A DNA stretch of 64,000 nt from Arcuatula senhousia (Eukaryota; Mollusca; Bivalvia; Mytilida; Mytilidae): assembly GCA_963971305.1 (NCBI GenBank), contig OZ020303.1, forward strand, positions 44,318,106-44,382,105. The letters are read 5' to 3'. Below, one piece after another: positions 46,212 to 57,600 of the stretch. The notes beneath the pieces were generated by a model. The model saw only the letters and a program-made list of their open reading frames with translations. It made no database searches and had not been told where the DNA came from. The position numbers and the translations under genes are program-made. How positions within the stretch are numbered: position 1 is the stretch's first letter; every line of letters starts with the position of its first letter.

Positions 46212-46345
46212 TTCAGATCATGTTATTGATCTAATTTTAATCAAGATCATGATAAAAAATATTGTCAAAATAAAATATCCTAAATATGATCGTTTTGATC
46301 ATGATCATTTTTCTGATCAAAATTATCATATTTATGATCAGATGA
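46212..46345. repeat. Cluster of GATCATGATC-type palindromes
   Basis: GATCATG, TGATCA and CATGATC words recur about ten times within 135 bp just upstream of the transposase N-terminal ORF in the Harbinger-like element. Confidence 0.5.
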
Positions 46346-46348
46346 AAG

Positions 46349-46555
46349 ATGGCAGACGTCAATTTCTTTATTAACAGCTCTTTTTTTCAAATGCAAAATA
46401 CCTTGGTCTCACAATTTATAGCAGAGGAAGAGTGGAAAAATTCAATTTTCATGACTTTAATTGATCACTTCTACAAAAAAACAAATCCAAAGGCCAGAAT
46501 TAAAAACTATGTCGAGGAGGTTGTTCCCAAGTATTCTCTAACAGATAGATCTTGA
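46349..46555 (+). pseudogene. Possible HARBI1-type transposase N-terminus, truncated
   Basis: This is a 68-codon ORF (MADVNFFINSSFF ... KNYVEEVVPKYSLTDRS). The end resembles the VPxYxxxDFRSHFRM block of HARBI1 proteins, apparently broken by a small indel at TDRS. Nothing of the DDE core follows. Assigned from context and the short motif only. Confidence 0.4.
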
Positions 46556-46643
46556 AATATGATGTTGCTAAAATTTTAATATTGAAAGCCACCGCTGGTA
46601 AAGTAATACCCATGTCACACTGTGCTTCACAGATGACATAAAA

Positions 46644-47204
46644 CTATGGTTCATTGTGATTGTTAGATTCTTTGTTCTTGTTAGTAAAAGCAGAAACTAA
46701 TTGTTGCATGATTTGCATTTGTTGCTGTTGAACAGTGATGAGCATATTGAATCTTTCATCACTCTTGGCGTTTATAGTGTTTACTATTTCAACTATATCA
46801 GAACTATCAGCTTTTCTCTTCCTTGGTTCCTTTCCTTTTTCTTTCCTACTTTCCCGCTGCACTTCTTTTTCTGAACTTACACTTACACTTTCATTTGTTT
46901 TAGGCACAAATTTATTTGTATTAAAACTTGAAGCTATTGATAAAGGCTTCACTGATGGTTTCTATCCAAATATGCCATGTAATTCCTCCATACAGGGATG
47001 TGATTTTCTGTCATTGCCTGAGGTATTATTGTGGTCAATGACAGATTTATAGTCTCTCTTCAAATTGAACATTTTGCGCTCACATTTGTCTGGGCTAAAA
47101 ATGAACCCATTCTCCTCTAAAGATGAAGAAATCTCCTGCCAAACCACTTTTTTCTTAACTTTTTGGTCTGAAAATTTCCACTCTATTTCTTTGAATATTT
47201 TCAA
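46644..47204 (-). pseudogene. Myb/SANT-like Harbinger accessory protein, one in-frame stop
   Basis: The minus strand from 47204 encodes a Myb/SANT (trihelix-like) domain (EIEWKFSDQKVKKKVVWQEI ... FSPDKCERKMFNLKRDYKSV). A TAG at 46962-46964 interrupts it. The same frame continues as KPSVKPLSIAS, a basic nuclear-localisation-like patch (KGKEPRKRKAD) and a Gln-rich coiled coil (MLITVQQQQMQIMQQLVSAF) to the stop at 46644. In intact Harbinger elements this protein helps the transposase enter the nucleus and bind the ends. The single stop suggests recent loss. Confidence 0.65.
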
Positions 47205-48320
47205 TAAAGCCAGTGTTGCCTTTTTTAAAAAAATTACATATCAAATTATCGAAAATTGAATGTGTTTGAAGTCATTTAATTTATGATTTGTTTGGCATAC
47301 TTTTTGAAAACATTAATTGGATTAAGTTTTATTGCCTTTAATCAATTGACTCGTGGCCTGGATAAAGTTAATTGTCGTAAACGATGATTGACACGTGGCC
47401 TGGTCGGGTGCACGTTAAGGTTAATAAAATAATTAATTAATCAAATAAACTTCACCAAGCCTCAGGATTCATTGCACACACTGTCAACGACAACTTTTAG
47501 GGAACTGGACATGGTTTACTGCTTCCAGCACTTAGAAATGGAACCTCTTGAACTTTATTATTTTTTATAATTATAAAAAAATCATTGTACATTTCTTTCT
47601 TTCCTAGATCTTTTTTTATACAAAATTAAAATTATGAATTACAATAAAAGTTGTTTTACATTATATTGTATTTCAAAGGGTTTGCAGTGATATAGTAGGG
47701 GATTTCTGTAATTTTGAAGGGGATTCCAGTTTCCAGTATTTACCTGAGGATTCCAGTTATTACGGGGGATTCCAGTAATTTGAGGTACCGCATTGAACCT
47801 CCCATTTCTTGTTTATTTTTTTCATTTATCATTAGATATTGATATTTTATGTTTATAGTGATATGCAATATCTATCAAAAACAATTTTCTTCTATAGTAT
47901 ACAGGTAAGCATAAATACAAGTGGTCCATAATTAACCAAATTAAAGCTGTACTACTGTACCTGCGTTAATGAACAAATTTTATCAATTACAGCAAAATAG
48001 ACTGGGAAACTATTTTTCTGGTTACCACAAAATAGCCTGGCCTTTCTGTATAGAACTAACATGACTAACATGAATTCTTAACCAATTTAGCATGCTACAC
48101 AGCTTCAACATTTTTGATTAAAAATGCTAGGAAAAATATGTAGAAATAGAAAAACTTCGTACATTTTATATTTTATCTATTAATACGAAACAACTGAATC
48201 TAGAGAACAGAATAAATCTGAGAGAATCTAAAACAAATGTTATTTTTAGTCCCAAAATCAATGCAATACTTCCTTGCATTACGTTCACTATTTGGTTCCC
48301 CAGTTTGGTAATTTTGGTTT

Positions 48321-49150
48321 TATTGTTCTATGCTCTTCATATTCATATAGTGTTTGGCATTTTCAATATTTATGGTAGAGCGCCTCTGATGAGTCTTGAA
48401 TAGACGAAACGCGCGTCAGGCGTAGCAAAATTTATTGTCTGGAACTTTGTTGTCATTTGTATTTGGAAAAATTCAAAATTATGTTGAAGGTACATGTAAT
48501 GGTTAATGATTGTTTTGATTAGTGTTATGCTGATTGTTGTACTGAGATGAGCATCTTAATATCCCAATTTTGTCTCCACAACCATGTCGCTCTTTGTGTT
48601 ACTACTGGACCCTAAGATCCCAATGGAAAAGGGAGGTTTGGCATGCCATAAAACCTGGTTAAACTCAGGCCAAAAAAAATTATTGTCAATTTCTCCTAAC
48701 CCTGCCAGGCTATTTTTTGGTGCCTGGTCAATAAATTTTATTGCCATTTTCAAAAAAAAATGAATTAAATTCAAGCCTGTCGGGTCCAAGATAATGAGAT
48801 TTCCTATTTTTTTTTTATTTCAATGAAAATTTTGAATCATACAAATCAAAGTATTTTCTTACTTATTCTGTTTTAAAAATGAAAGTTTAGCAAAGAATAT
48901 TCATATGATTAATTCTTGTGCATAAATGACATTTAGTTAACAAAATGTATAATAATTGGTTTAATAAAAAAATAATTAAAAATAAAATTATTTCCCTGCC
49001 TGCCGGGTCTAAAAATTTTGCCCATGTTAGGGGAAACCAACTTTCAATTTTTCATGGCCTCACCATTTCATTTGAAATGCCTGTACCAAATAAGCATTCA
49101 TGGCATTTAGGTTGATCCTCCAATTCAGTACTTTTGTTATTACCTTTATT
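48321..49150 (+). mobile_element. Penelope-like 3' region with intact hammerhead
   Basis: The order is: TTCTATGCTCTTCAT and GTGTTTGGCATTTTCAATAT flank, ribozyme (48381-48422), the last codons of an RT reading MVNDCFD-stop (48503-48526), and a 3' region (CTGAGATGA, CCTAAGATC, AAAACCTGGTT) homologous to 120-500 of the left array on the opposite strand. Homology resumes at about 49060 (CACCATTTCATTTGAAATGC, TGTACCAA), so about 400 bp at 48665-49060 is an insertion. The 77-aa minus ORF is not a gene. Confidence 0.65.
48381..48422 (+). ncRNA. Hammerhead ribozyme, family B, intact copy
   Basis: Stem I is CGCCT (48381-48385) with AGGCG (48418-48422). CUGAUGA is at 48386-48392. Stem II is GUCU/AGAC (48393-48396 with 48402-48405). 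GAAA is at 48406-48409. Then come the minimal stem III and cleavage after GUC at 48417. All core bases are present. Confidence 0.88.
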
Positions 49151-49372
49151 GAACTGTAAAAGAGATCCAAAATCAACAATAAAATCATAGACATGTATAT
49201 TCAAGAGAAAAGAAAAATGTTTGTGTTAGTCATGTTCGTGTAGGCATTACATAAACATGTGATATACTGAACAAAACAATGAAGAGATAGGTTTGTGAAA
49301 TGTCAAAACAAAGAAATACAACTACCGTATTTCTACATTTTTGGGGGAATTTTTATTTCATGGAAAATAGTG

Positions 49373-50025
49373 CCGAAGGCAATGTGATCTTTTGCCATCA
49401 CTTGGCGTCCGCCGTCCTTTCGTCGTCCAACTTCTCAAAAATCTTTTTCTCTGAAACCTTAGCCAAATCTAATGAAACTTGGTAGGTTTGTTCTGGAGTA
49501 TGTCCTCTGCAAAAATGTCGTTCAAAATTTTGATTCGACAAAAAACATGGCCACCAATGCTAAAAATAAAACATAAGGGTAAATTGCAGTTTTTTGCAAA
49601 TTACTCAAAAACCGTATCAGATATCAAAATTCTGGCAGTAATTAAAAGTGATCAGCACATCAAGATCAACCTGCCCTGAAATTTTGAAGAAAATCCAACC
49701 ATCGTTGTAGGGTTTATTGCCCTTTTTCTTGATTTTTTCCAAATTTTGTACTTTTTTAGATCAATATATTGAAAACTATACATGAAATTTAAAAAATTTA
49801 AATTGTATATGGTTAAGCACATCAAGATCTACAAAAGTTGAAACAGAGTTAAAGTTGTAGGACCTTTCCTTTAGGAGTTATACCCCTTAGATCGTAAAAA
49901 TTGACCATTTTTCACAGCTTTTTGTTCAACTTTTCACAAATCTTCTTCTCTGAAACTGCTTGGCCAAATGTAATGAAACTTGGGAGGGTTGTTCTGTAGT
50001 ATGTCCTCTACAAAACTGCTTTTTC
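49373..50025 (+). mobile_element. Truncated HINE/pearl-like element (AGCTCACCTG type)
   Basis: The 5' hairpin is eroded (CCGAAGGCAATGTGATC). The TTTGCCATCACTTGGCGTCC segment, TTCTCTGAAAC and the body (TATCAAAATTCTGG, AAAAGTGATCAGCACATCAA) match the element at 35505. The 3' end is missing. Confidence 0.6.
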
Positions 50026-50150
50026 AGTACTGTTAATCAACTGCTATTTACAGTACTGTTATATTACTACTATTAACAGTACTGTAATTCTACTGCTATT
50101 AACAGTACTGTTATTCTACTGCTATTTGCTGTACTGTTATTTGACTTTTA
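50026..50150. repeat. 26-bp tandem repeat, ~4.7 copies
   Basis: AGTACTG recurs at 50026, 50052, 50078 and 50104, with a variant at 50130, so the period is exactly 26 bp (consensus CTGCTATTAACAGTACTGTT plus ATTCTA). It lies about 380 bp upstream of the AOPEP start codon. Confidence 0.85.
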
Positions 50151-50530
50151 ATCTAAGTACAGGTATTTGACTGGTATCTTCATTACCACTTATGTGCATG
50201 TAAGAGATGTACTTTTTTGGTGACCGCATTTTAATTACCATAATTACGTATGCAAATTGTTGGTAGTGTAGAGTATACAAAAACATTTTTTATATACCAA
50301 AAATTGTAATTTTTTATGAAATATGGAATAAACATAACATATGCAGATACATTCAAGTGTACATATGATATTCATTGTAGATCATTTCTGACTAAACTCT
50401 TTGATCACAGACAGAATGAAGGTATATTCCTCTTAGACCAAAAAGCAGTCAGACTTTGTTGAAACTTTTTAAAAAAATCAGTTGCAAGAGAATCATGGAA
50501 AAGACCTGAAACTTTCTCAACCATCAAGAA

Positions 50531-51624
50531 ATGTCAATAATGGAAAACCTAGCTGATAAAAAATCAACTTGTAAGCCCACAGGAACTTTTGAAGAGTCTA
50601 GGATCCAGAAAAAAGAACATGTTTATATTCAAAACCTAACGCCAATATCAAACATTTCACAGACTACTGAAAGATCAAAGCCTACTGAGACATTGTGGAA
50701 TGAAAGATGTGTCAAAAAGTTGCCAGTAGTGTCAACTAGTTGTGGTTCAAGCATGGAATCCCATGCAAAGAAAGACAACCCTGGAAAAGACTTGCCACTT
50801 AATTCAAATAAGTCTGAAGCACCAATTGCAGAATCCATTGTTTCAAATAAGCTTAAGAAAGACCCTGTAAAAGACCCAGCAATAGTGACAAATGCTCCAG
50901 ATGAGCATGGTGTGATAAAGGAATCTCGTGCAAATACTGAGGACCATGGAAAAGATCTACCATTAATGGCAAACATTTCTGATATTCACATCACACATTA
51001 TATTCTGCAGCTGAAATGTTTAATGGAAGACAAATACCTAGCTGGTAGCATCATATTGTTCAAATGCTCAGACTTAGTGCCGTGTAGGAAATGTACTAAG
51101 GATTCACCCACTCGTTACAGTTCAGAGACATGTCCGTGTAATAAAAAATTTGTCCAGAGTTATAGCAGCACTCTTTATTGCAGTAAACATCATGGTAATG
51201 CAATCAAAGAACAAAATCTGTCTGAATATCGGAAGGAGACTATTGGCAACCAACAAAAAGATAAGCTTTATGATCAACATAAATCTTTAGAAAAAGAATC
51301 CAAGTTGGAATCTAAACAACATTTTAAGCTAGTTTTAGATTGTTGCGATATTACCATTGATAATATTGAAGAATTGGATTTGCCTCTTACTTGCATACAT
51401 TCCATCAGGAGAAATACAACGAAATTGCATAGATCCACGCTTGACAATATTGCCAAATCAGCTGTTTCTCAGGGTTCACTGTGTTGGGATATGGATAGCC
51501 ATTCTTTATCAATATGGAAGAAAGGTGTACATGGGGAGAAAATGTTTCCAGATGTTATACAGATTCATTTTAGGACATCCCCTAAAGGCCAGTCTCTGAA
51601 GTGGACAGTTGACCAAGATAGCAG
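50531..51624 (+). CDS. AOPEP exon 1
   Basis: 364 codons plus 2 nt, donor AGCAG|GTATTT. It holds the Ser/Lys-rich N-terminal extension, the first beta-domain strands (HYILQL...[11 protein letters not shown]), a Cys-rich insert (CRKC ... CPCNKK ... YCSKHH) and ..LSIWKKG...KWTVDQDS. The open frame past the donor ([10 protein letters not shown]) is intron. Confidence 0.88.
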
Positions 51625-54600
51625 GTATTTACAAGTACTTAAGAATTTTCAAAATTAATATTTTACAGCAAATTTATTTTGACCATTTAGTTCCTTGAAT
51701 CAATAAAAACATAGTACAATCTTAACTACAAGCACATATAGGTAGCATTTACATTAAATTTTGTAAATCACAATTTCTTTGAGTTAATAGGCTTGTCTTC
51801 ATCATATTTAAATACATGTATGTTTAGTGCATGTTTTCATTCTTATGTCAGATTTTTGTGCATGTTTTCATTCTTATGTCAGATTTTTATGAAACTTTTT
51901 ACATTAACACATTATAACAAGAACTAGTCCTTTAAAGCAACTGACAGAAAATAAATTTTCTTCATGCATCAAATATTTTCTAAGAAGACAAAAATACAAT
52001 AAATGTCATTGAGACTCATTTACTTGTTTTTGAAAAAATAAAATAAATTGTAGTACAAAATAATGATAAATATAATACATACATGTATGTAGCTAAGTTT
52101 AGAAAGTCACTTAACTTCCAAAGATTTTTAAGTTCTTTCATTATAACTGACTATAAGATATGTTTGAAACCTTTCTAATATTTATACATGTAGATCATGG
52201 TGCATAAACACATCTTGTTCTATTTTCTTTTTTTAATTCATGTTTTAGCATATTTTAATTCATACATGTATTTGAAATGTTGTAAATAATGTTTTTTAAA
52301 CTTTATATGTAGTCCATGTGTGTTTACTCATGGACACTGGATCAACAACAGATCTATGTTTCCCTCCCAGGATGCACCTGCAGCAATGGCTACCTGGCAA
52401 GCTGAGATTGAGGTCAAGAGTGAACTCTTTGTGGTAATGGGTGGTGAAGACAATGAGGTTACAACTAGCATGGAGAACGGTTTGTATAATGACTAATTAC
52501 AAAGTTAAAAGCAAAATATTTTATTAGTGGCCCATTACACATGTTACATGTACCCATGCAGGTTTTTAAATTAAAAGCTCATCAGCCTCATAACTAAATG
52601 GTTGGAAACAGTTTTTGGTGCAGATATACATGTACTATGCACCTTTTATAAATTGAAAACCATCCCGAACCAAACTTTAAAAATGCCAAATTAAAAAGTA
52701 TAATATATTAATATAGATCAGTATTCTAAAATGCAAGTCTATGATGTTAGAATACATATACATGTACATTTTTGTACGTCTTCAAAATTGTTTTAAAAGA
52801 ATCAAATCAAAAATATTAAACAGGGTGACAAAGTTTTATTCCACATGAATACTCTCTTATGTATTATGTATATGGTTTTTCGTAAACCCACCATGCTCAT
52901 AAACTGCTCAGTTTTGAGTGAAATAATTTTTTAACAGAGTGACTATCCATGAAACTTTCAGAGTATATATTATATAAGGTCTTGACCATACATCTTGAGT
53001 CTTCTTTTATCAGCAGCATTATATATACAATATGAATAGCATTCAATATGCTAGATTCAGAATTTGTTCTGACCTGCGACAGACCCAAAATTATGTCACT
53101 AAACTGACGTCAGATAGAGAAATCAGGGAAAAAACAACAAATGTTCAACAATTAGCAAGGGACCGCTATGAATTTACAATTTATTAGGATCATTTGAAAA
53201 ACGGAAAAAATAAAATTCAGGTTTGGTCACAATTTTCGGCTATAAAAAACGACAGCACAAAGTCAGTGACATGGTGTGAATCTCCTCTATTCTAAATCAA
53301 TTAATGGGATTGTTATACCACCACTTGTAAGAGAGGGGGTCATATTGCAATAACCATGTCCGTCCATAACAAACTTTCATAACAGATTTCTCAGCTTCTA
53401 CTAAACGGATTGATTTCAAATTTGGTATACAGCTTTATCATTATAAGTTGTATACTGTCTCCCCTTTCCAGGTGAGTAGGGCATCCACTTCCTGTTTTCT
53501 GAGCTGACTTTGACTTTTTTGAGGGTCAAAAATAGACAATTTTCCTTAACAGATTTCACGGCTTCTGCAGAAAAGATAAATTTCAAATTTGGTATACAGC
53601 TTTAGCATGCTGATGTATCGTGCCTCCTCTTTCCAGGTCATATGCGCATCTGCTTTCTGTTTTCTGAGTGGTCGAGTGGGACATCCTTAGCATGATTAAG
53701 TGCAACCCCTTTTTTTTTAGCTCACCTGGACCGAAGGTCCATGTGAGCTATTACCATCACTTGGCGTCCGTCGTCGTCGTCGTCTGTCGTCGTCGTCGTC
53801 GTCTGTTAACAATTTTTCAAAAATCTTCTCCTCTGAAACTACCAAACAGAATTTAATGAAACTTGGTATGAATGATCCTTAGGGTGTCCTGCACCAAACT
53901 TGTGTTTTGATTTTTGATCCGTTAAAAAACATGGCCGCTGTTACTAAAAATAGACTAAGGGGGTTAGACTACTGTTTTTGGCTTATAAATCAAAAAGTAT
54001 AAGAGATAGAGGAAATCTGAGGCACGCTACTGACTCAGCATCAAAAGCTTTACAAAAGTCTCCTTTTAGTCAAAGTTGTCAGATGACCCCTTATAGGGGT
54101 TACGGCCCCTTGAAGGTGAAAAATAGCATTTTTTCATGTTTTTGGCCTACAGAATGAAAACTATTGCAGATAGAGATTAGCTGTTGCTTGCTTAAATGTT
54201 CAGCTCATTTAACTCTACAAAAATCTCCATAGGGTCGAAGTTGTCAGATGACCCCTTATAGGGGTTAACGGCCCCTTAAAGGTGAAAAATAGACATTTTT
54301 CATGTTTTTGGCCTACAGAATGAAAACTATTGCAGATAGAGATTAGCTGTTGCTTGCTTAAATGTTTAGCTCATTTAGCTCTACAAAAGTCTCCATAGGG
54401 TCAAAGTTGTCAGACAACCCCTTATAGGGGTTACGGCCCCTGAAAAATAGCGTTTTTTCTTGTTTTTGTCCTACAGAATGAAAACTATTGCACATAGAGA
54501 TTAGCTGTTGCTTGCTTAAATGTTCAGCTCATTTAGCTCTACAAAATTCTCCATAGGGTCGAAGTTGTCAGATGACCCCTTATAGGGGTTATGGCCCCTG

Positions 54601-57600
54601 AAAAATAGCGATTTTTCATGTTTTTGTCCTACAAAATGAAAACTATTGCAGATAGAGATTAGCTGTTGCTTGCTTAAATGTTCAGCTCATTTAGCTCTAC
54701 AAAATTCTCCATAGGGTCGAAGTTGTCAGATGACCCCTTATAGGGGCTACGGCCCCTGAAAAATAAAGATTTTTCATGTTTTTGGCCTACAGAATGAAAA
54801 CTATTGCAGATTGAAGATTAGCTGTTGCTTGCTTAAATGTTCAGCTCATTTAGCTCTACGAAAGTCTCCATAGGGTCGAAGTTGTCAGAAAACCCCTTAT
54901 AGGGGTTACGGCCCCTGAAAAATAGCGTTTTTTCATGTTTTTGGCCTACAGAATGAAAACTGTTGCACATAGAGATTAGCTGTTGCTTGCTTAAATGTTC
55001 AGCTCATTTAGCTCTACAAAATTCTCCATAGGGTCGAATTTGTCAGATGACCACTTATAGGGGTTATGGCCCCTGAAAAATAGCGATTTTTCATGTTTTT
55101 GGCCTACAGAATGAAAACTATTGCAGATAGGGATTAGCTGTTGCTTGCTCAAATGTTCAGCTCATTTAGCTCTACAAAATTCTCCATAGGGTCGAAGTTG
55201 TCAGAAAACCCCTTATAGGGGTTACGGCCCCTGAAAAATAGCGTTTTTTCATGTTTTTGGCCTACAGAATGAAAACTGTTGCACATAGAGATTAGCTGTT
55301 GCTTGCTTAAATGTTCAGCTCATTTAGCTCTACAAAATTCTCCATAGGGTCGAAGTTGTCAGATGACCCCTTATAGGGGTTATGGCCCCTGAAAAATAGC
55401 GATTTTTCATGTTTTTGGCCTACAGAATGAAAACTATTGCAGATAGAGATTAGCTGTTGCTTGCTCAAATGTTCAGCTCATTTAGCTCTACAAAATTCTC
55501 CATAGGGTCGAAGTTGTCAGGGGACCCCTTATAGGGGTTACGGCCCCTGAAAAATAGTGATTTATGTTTTGGCCTACAGAATGAAAACTATTGCAGATAG
55601 AGATTAGCTGTTGCTTGCTTAAATGTTCAGCTCATTTAGCTTTACAAAATTCTCCATAGGGTCGAAGTTGTCAGATAACCCCTTATAGGGATTACGGCCC
55701 CTGAAAAATAGCGATTTTTTATGTTTTTGTCCTACAAAATGAAAACTATTGCAGATAGAGATTAGCTGTTGCTTGCTTAAATGTTCAGCTCATTTAGCTC
55801 TACAAAATTCTCCATAGGGTCGAAGTTGTCAGATGACCCCTTATAGGGGCTACGGCCCCTGAAAAATAAAGATTTTTCATGTTTTTGGCCTACAGAATGA
55901 AAACTATTGCAGATAGAAGATTAGCTGTTGCTTGCTTAAATGTTCAGCTCATTTAGCTCTACGAAAGTCTCCATAGGGTCGAAGTTGTCAGATGACCCCT
56001 TATAGGGGTTACGGCCCCTGAAAAATAGCGTTTTTTCATGTTTTTGGCCTACAGAATGAAAACTGTTGCACATAGAGATTAGCTGTTGCTTGCTTAAATG
56101 TTCAGCTCATTTAGCTCTACAAAATTCTCCATAGGGTCGAAGTTGTCAGATGACCACTTATAGGGGTTATGGCCCCTGAAAAATAGCGATTTTTTCATGT
56201 TTTTGGCCTACAGAATGAAAACTATTGCAGATAGAGATTAGCTGTTGCTTGCTCAAATGTTCAGCTCATTTAGCTCTACAAAATTCTCCATAGGGTTGAA
56301 GTTGTCAGGGGACTCCTTATAGGGGTTACGGCCTCTGAAAAAAGCGATTTTTCATGTTTTTGGCCTACAGAATGAAAACTATTGCAGATAGAGATTAGCT
56401 GTTGCTTGCTTAAATGTTCAGCTCATTTAGCTCTACAAAAGTCTCCATAGGGTCGAAGTTGTCAGATGACCTATAGGGGTTATGGCCCCTTATAGGTGAA
56501 AAATGGTGTTTTTGGCCTGTAGAATGAAAACTATTGCAGGTAGAGAAAAGCTGTTGCTTGCTTAAATGTTCAGCTCATTTAGCTGTACAAAAGTACAGGG
56601 TCAACATCAAGACCAGGTGAGCGATTCAGGCTCCTGGGAGCCTCTTGTTTTTCTCTTACAGGCTGGAAGAAAGAGTATTTTCATAGCAATCTAGATATGC
56701 CTAGTTCTACCTTGTCTTTGGCTATAGGTCGCTGGGTTATGATCAGTGTAGAAGTTGGACCAAACACTGGCAGCAAAGGGTAATTTTTTTCAGTGAACTT
56801 GTAGCAGAATATATAGAAAGAAATATTAAAAATGAAGTAAATAAGTTGATGCATGGGGAATTATGAAAATTAAAGAAAAAAATCTAAAGACACATTATAG
56901 TAAAAACAATTTCTTCAGCAATGTACAATACCAAAATGTTGACACACTAAATTCAAAAGTTGATGCTTTTTTATTGAGTATTTTTAAATCTGATCTTCTC
57001 AATGTAAAAATGAAAGCTTACCTAACTTCTCCAACACACATAAAAAGGAGACCTTTTTGATGCAACATACTGAATGCATTATGGTGCTGTCTTTTATAAG
57101 CTTCTAATTGTATACAATTTGATAAATTTCAATAGATAATAATATTATTAGTCTGACCAAATGTGTAAGAATCAATCTTTGATGTCTCTGAGATTTGTTT
57201 CGAATCATTTGGTATATGAACATGATGAAATAGAAATGGGGCTCATTTTCCATTGCAAACTTTTAAGCTGCTTTTGTTATCGGGATTTTGTGTCATGCAT
57301 ACATATATACTTCTTATTACACCTATTTCTTTCAAAACAATTTTTTACTGAGAGCTAAGGAAAATATACCTAAATTTTTATATTTAAGACATCAAATAAT
57401 GCGACACAACAACAGAACTCTTATTAACAATGTGAAATCCTGTCGTATCATTGGACCAATAGATAATGTGTTAAGAGCTGAAAAGGAAATAGTCTCGTAT
57501 ATACCACTTTGTCTGACGGAGAGCAATAGAATTTTAGGTCCATACCCATTCACCAGGGTAGATATTCTGATTGTTCCACAATGTTTTGACAGTCTTGGAA

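Larger units (their letters stand above)
44006..47789. mobile_element. Harbinger-like DNA transposon with ~115-bp inverted repeats, decayed
   Basis: The left end (44006-44118) and right end (47671-47789) are inverted copies containing AATTACTGGAATCCCC, CAGGTAAATACTGGAA and CTGCAAACCCTTTGAAAT. Inside are a Myb/SANT-type gene (minus strand) and what looks like the N-terminus of a HARBI1-type transposase (plus strand). The catalytic part is missing. The target duplication could not be fixed (TTA on the left, TTG on the right). Confidence 0.65.

Noticed and set aside
48556..48789. 77-aa minus-strand ORF
   Set aside because: It is antisense to the Penelope 3' region, and the homologous copies at 120-500 and 12.75-13.1 kb do not keep this frame.
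53975..56610. CRISPR-like regularly spaced repeat
   Set aside because: Units are ~158 bp and contiguous with no variable spacers; eukaryotic intronic tandem repeat with mobile-element ends.
57161..57358. 65-aa ORF in AOPEP intron 3 as the missing exon
   Set aside because: No MEx motif, no similarity to the expected segment and no phase-compatible splice sites.
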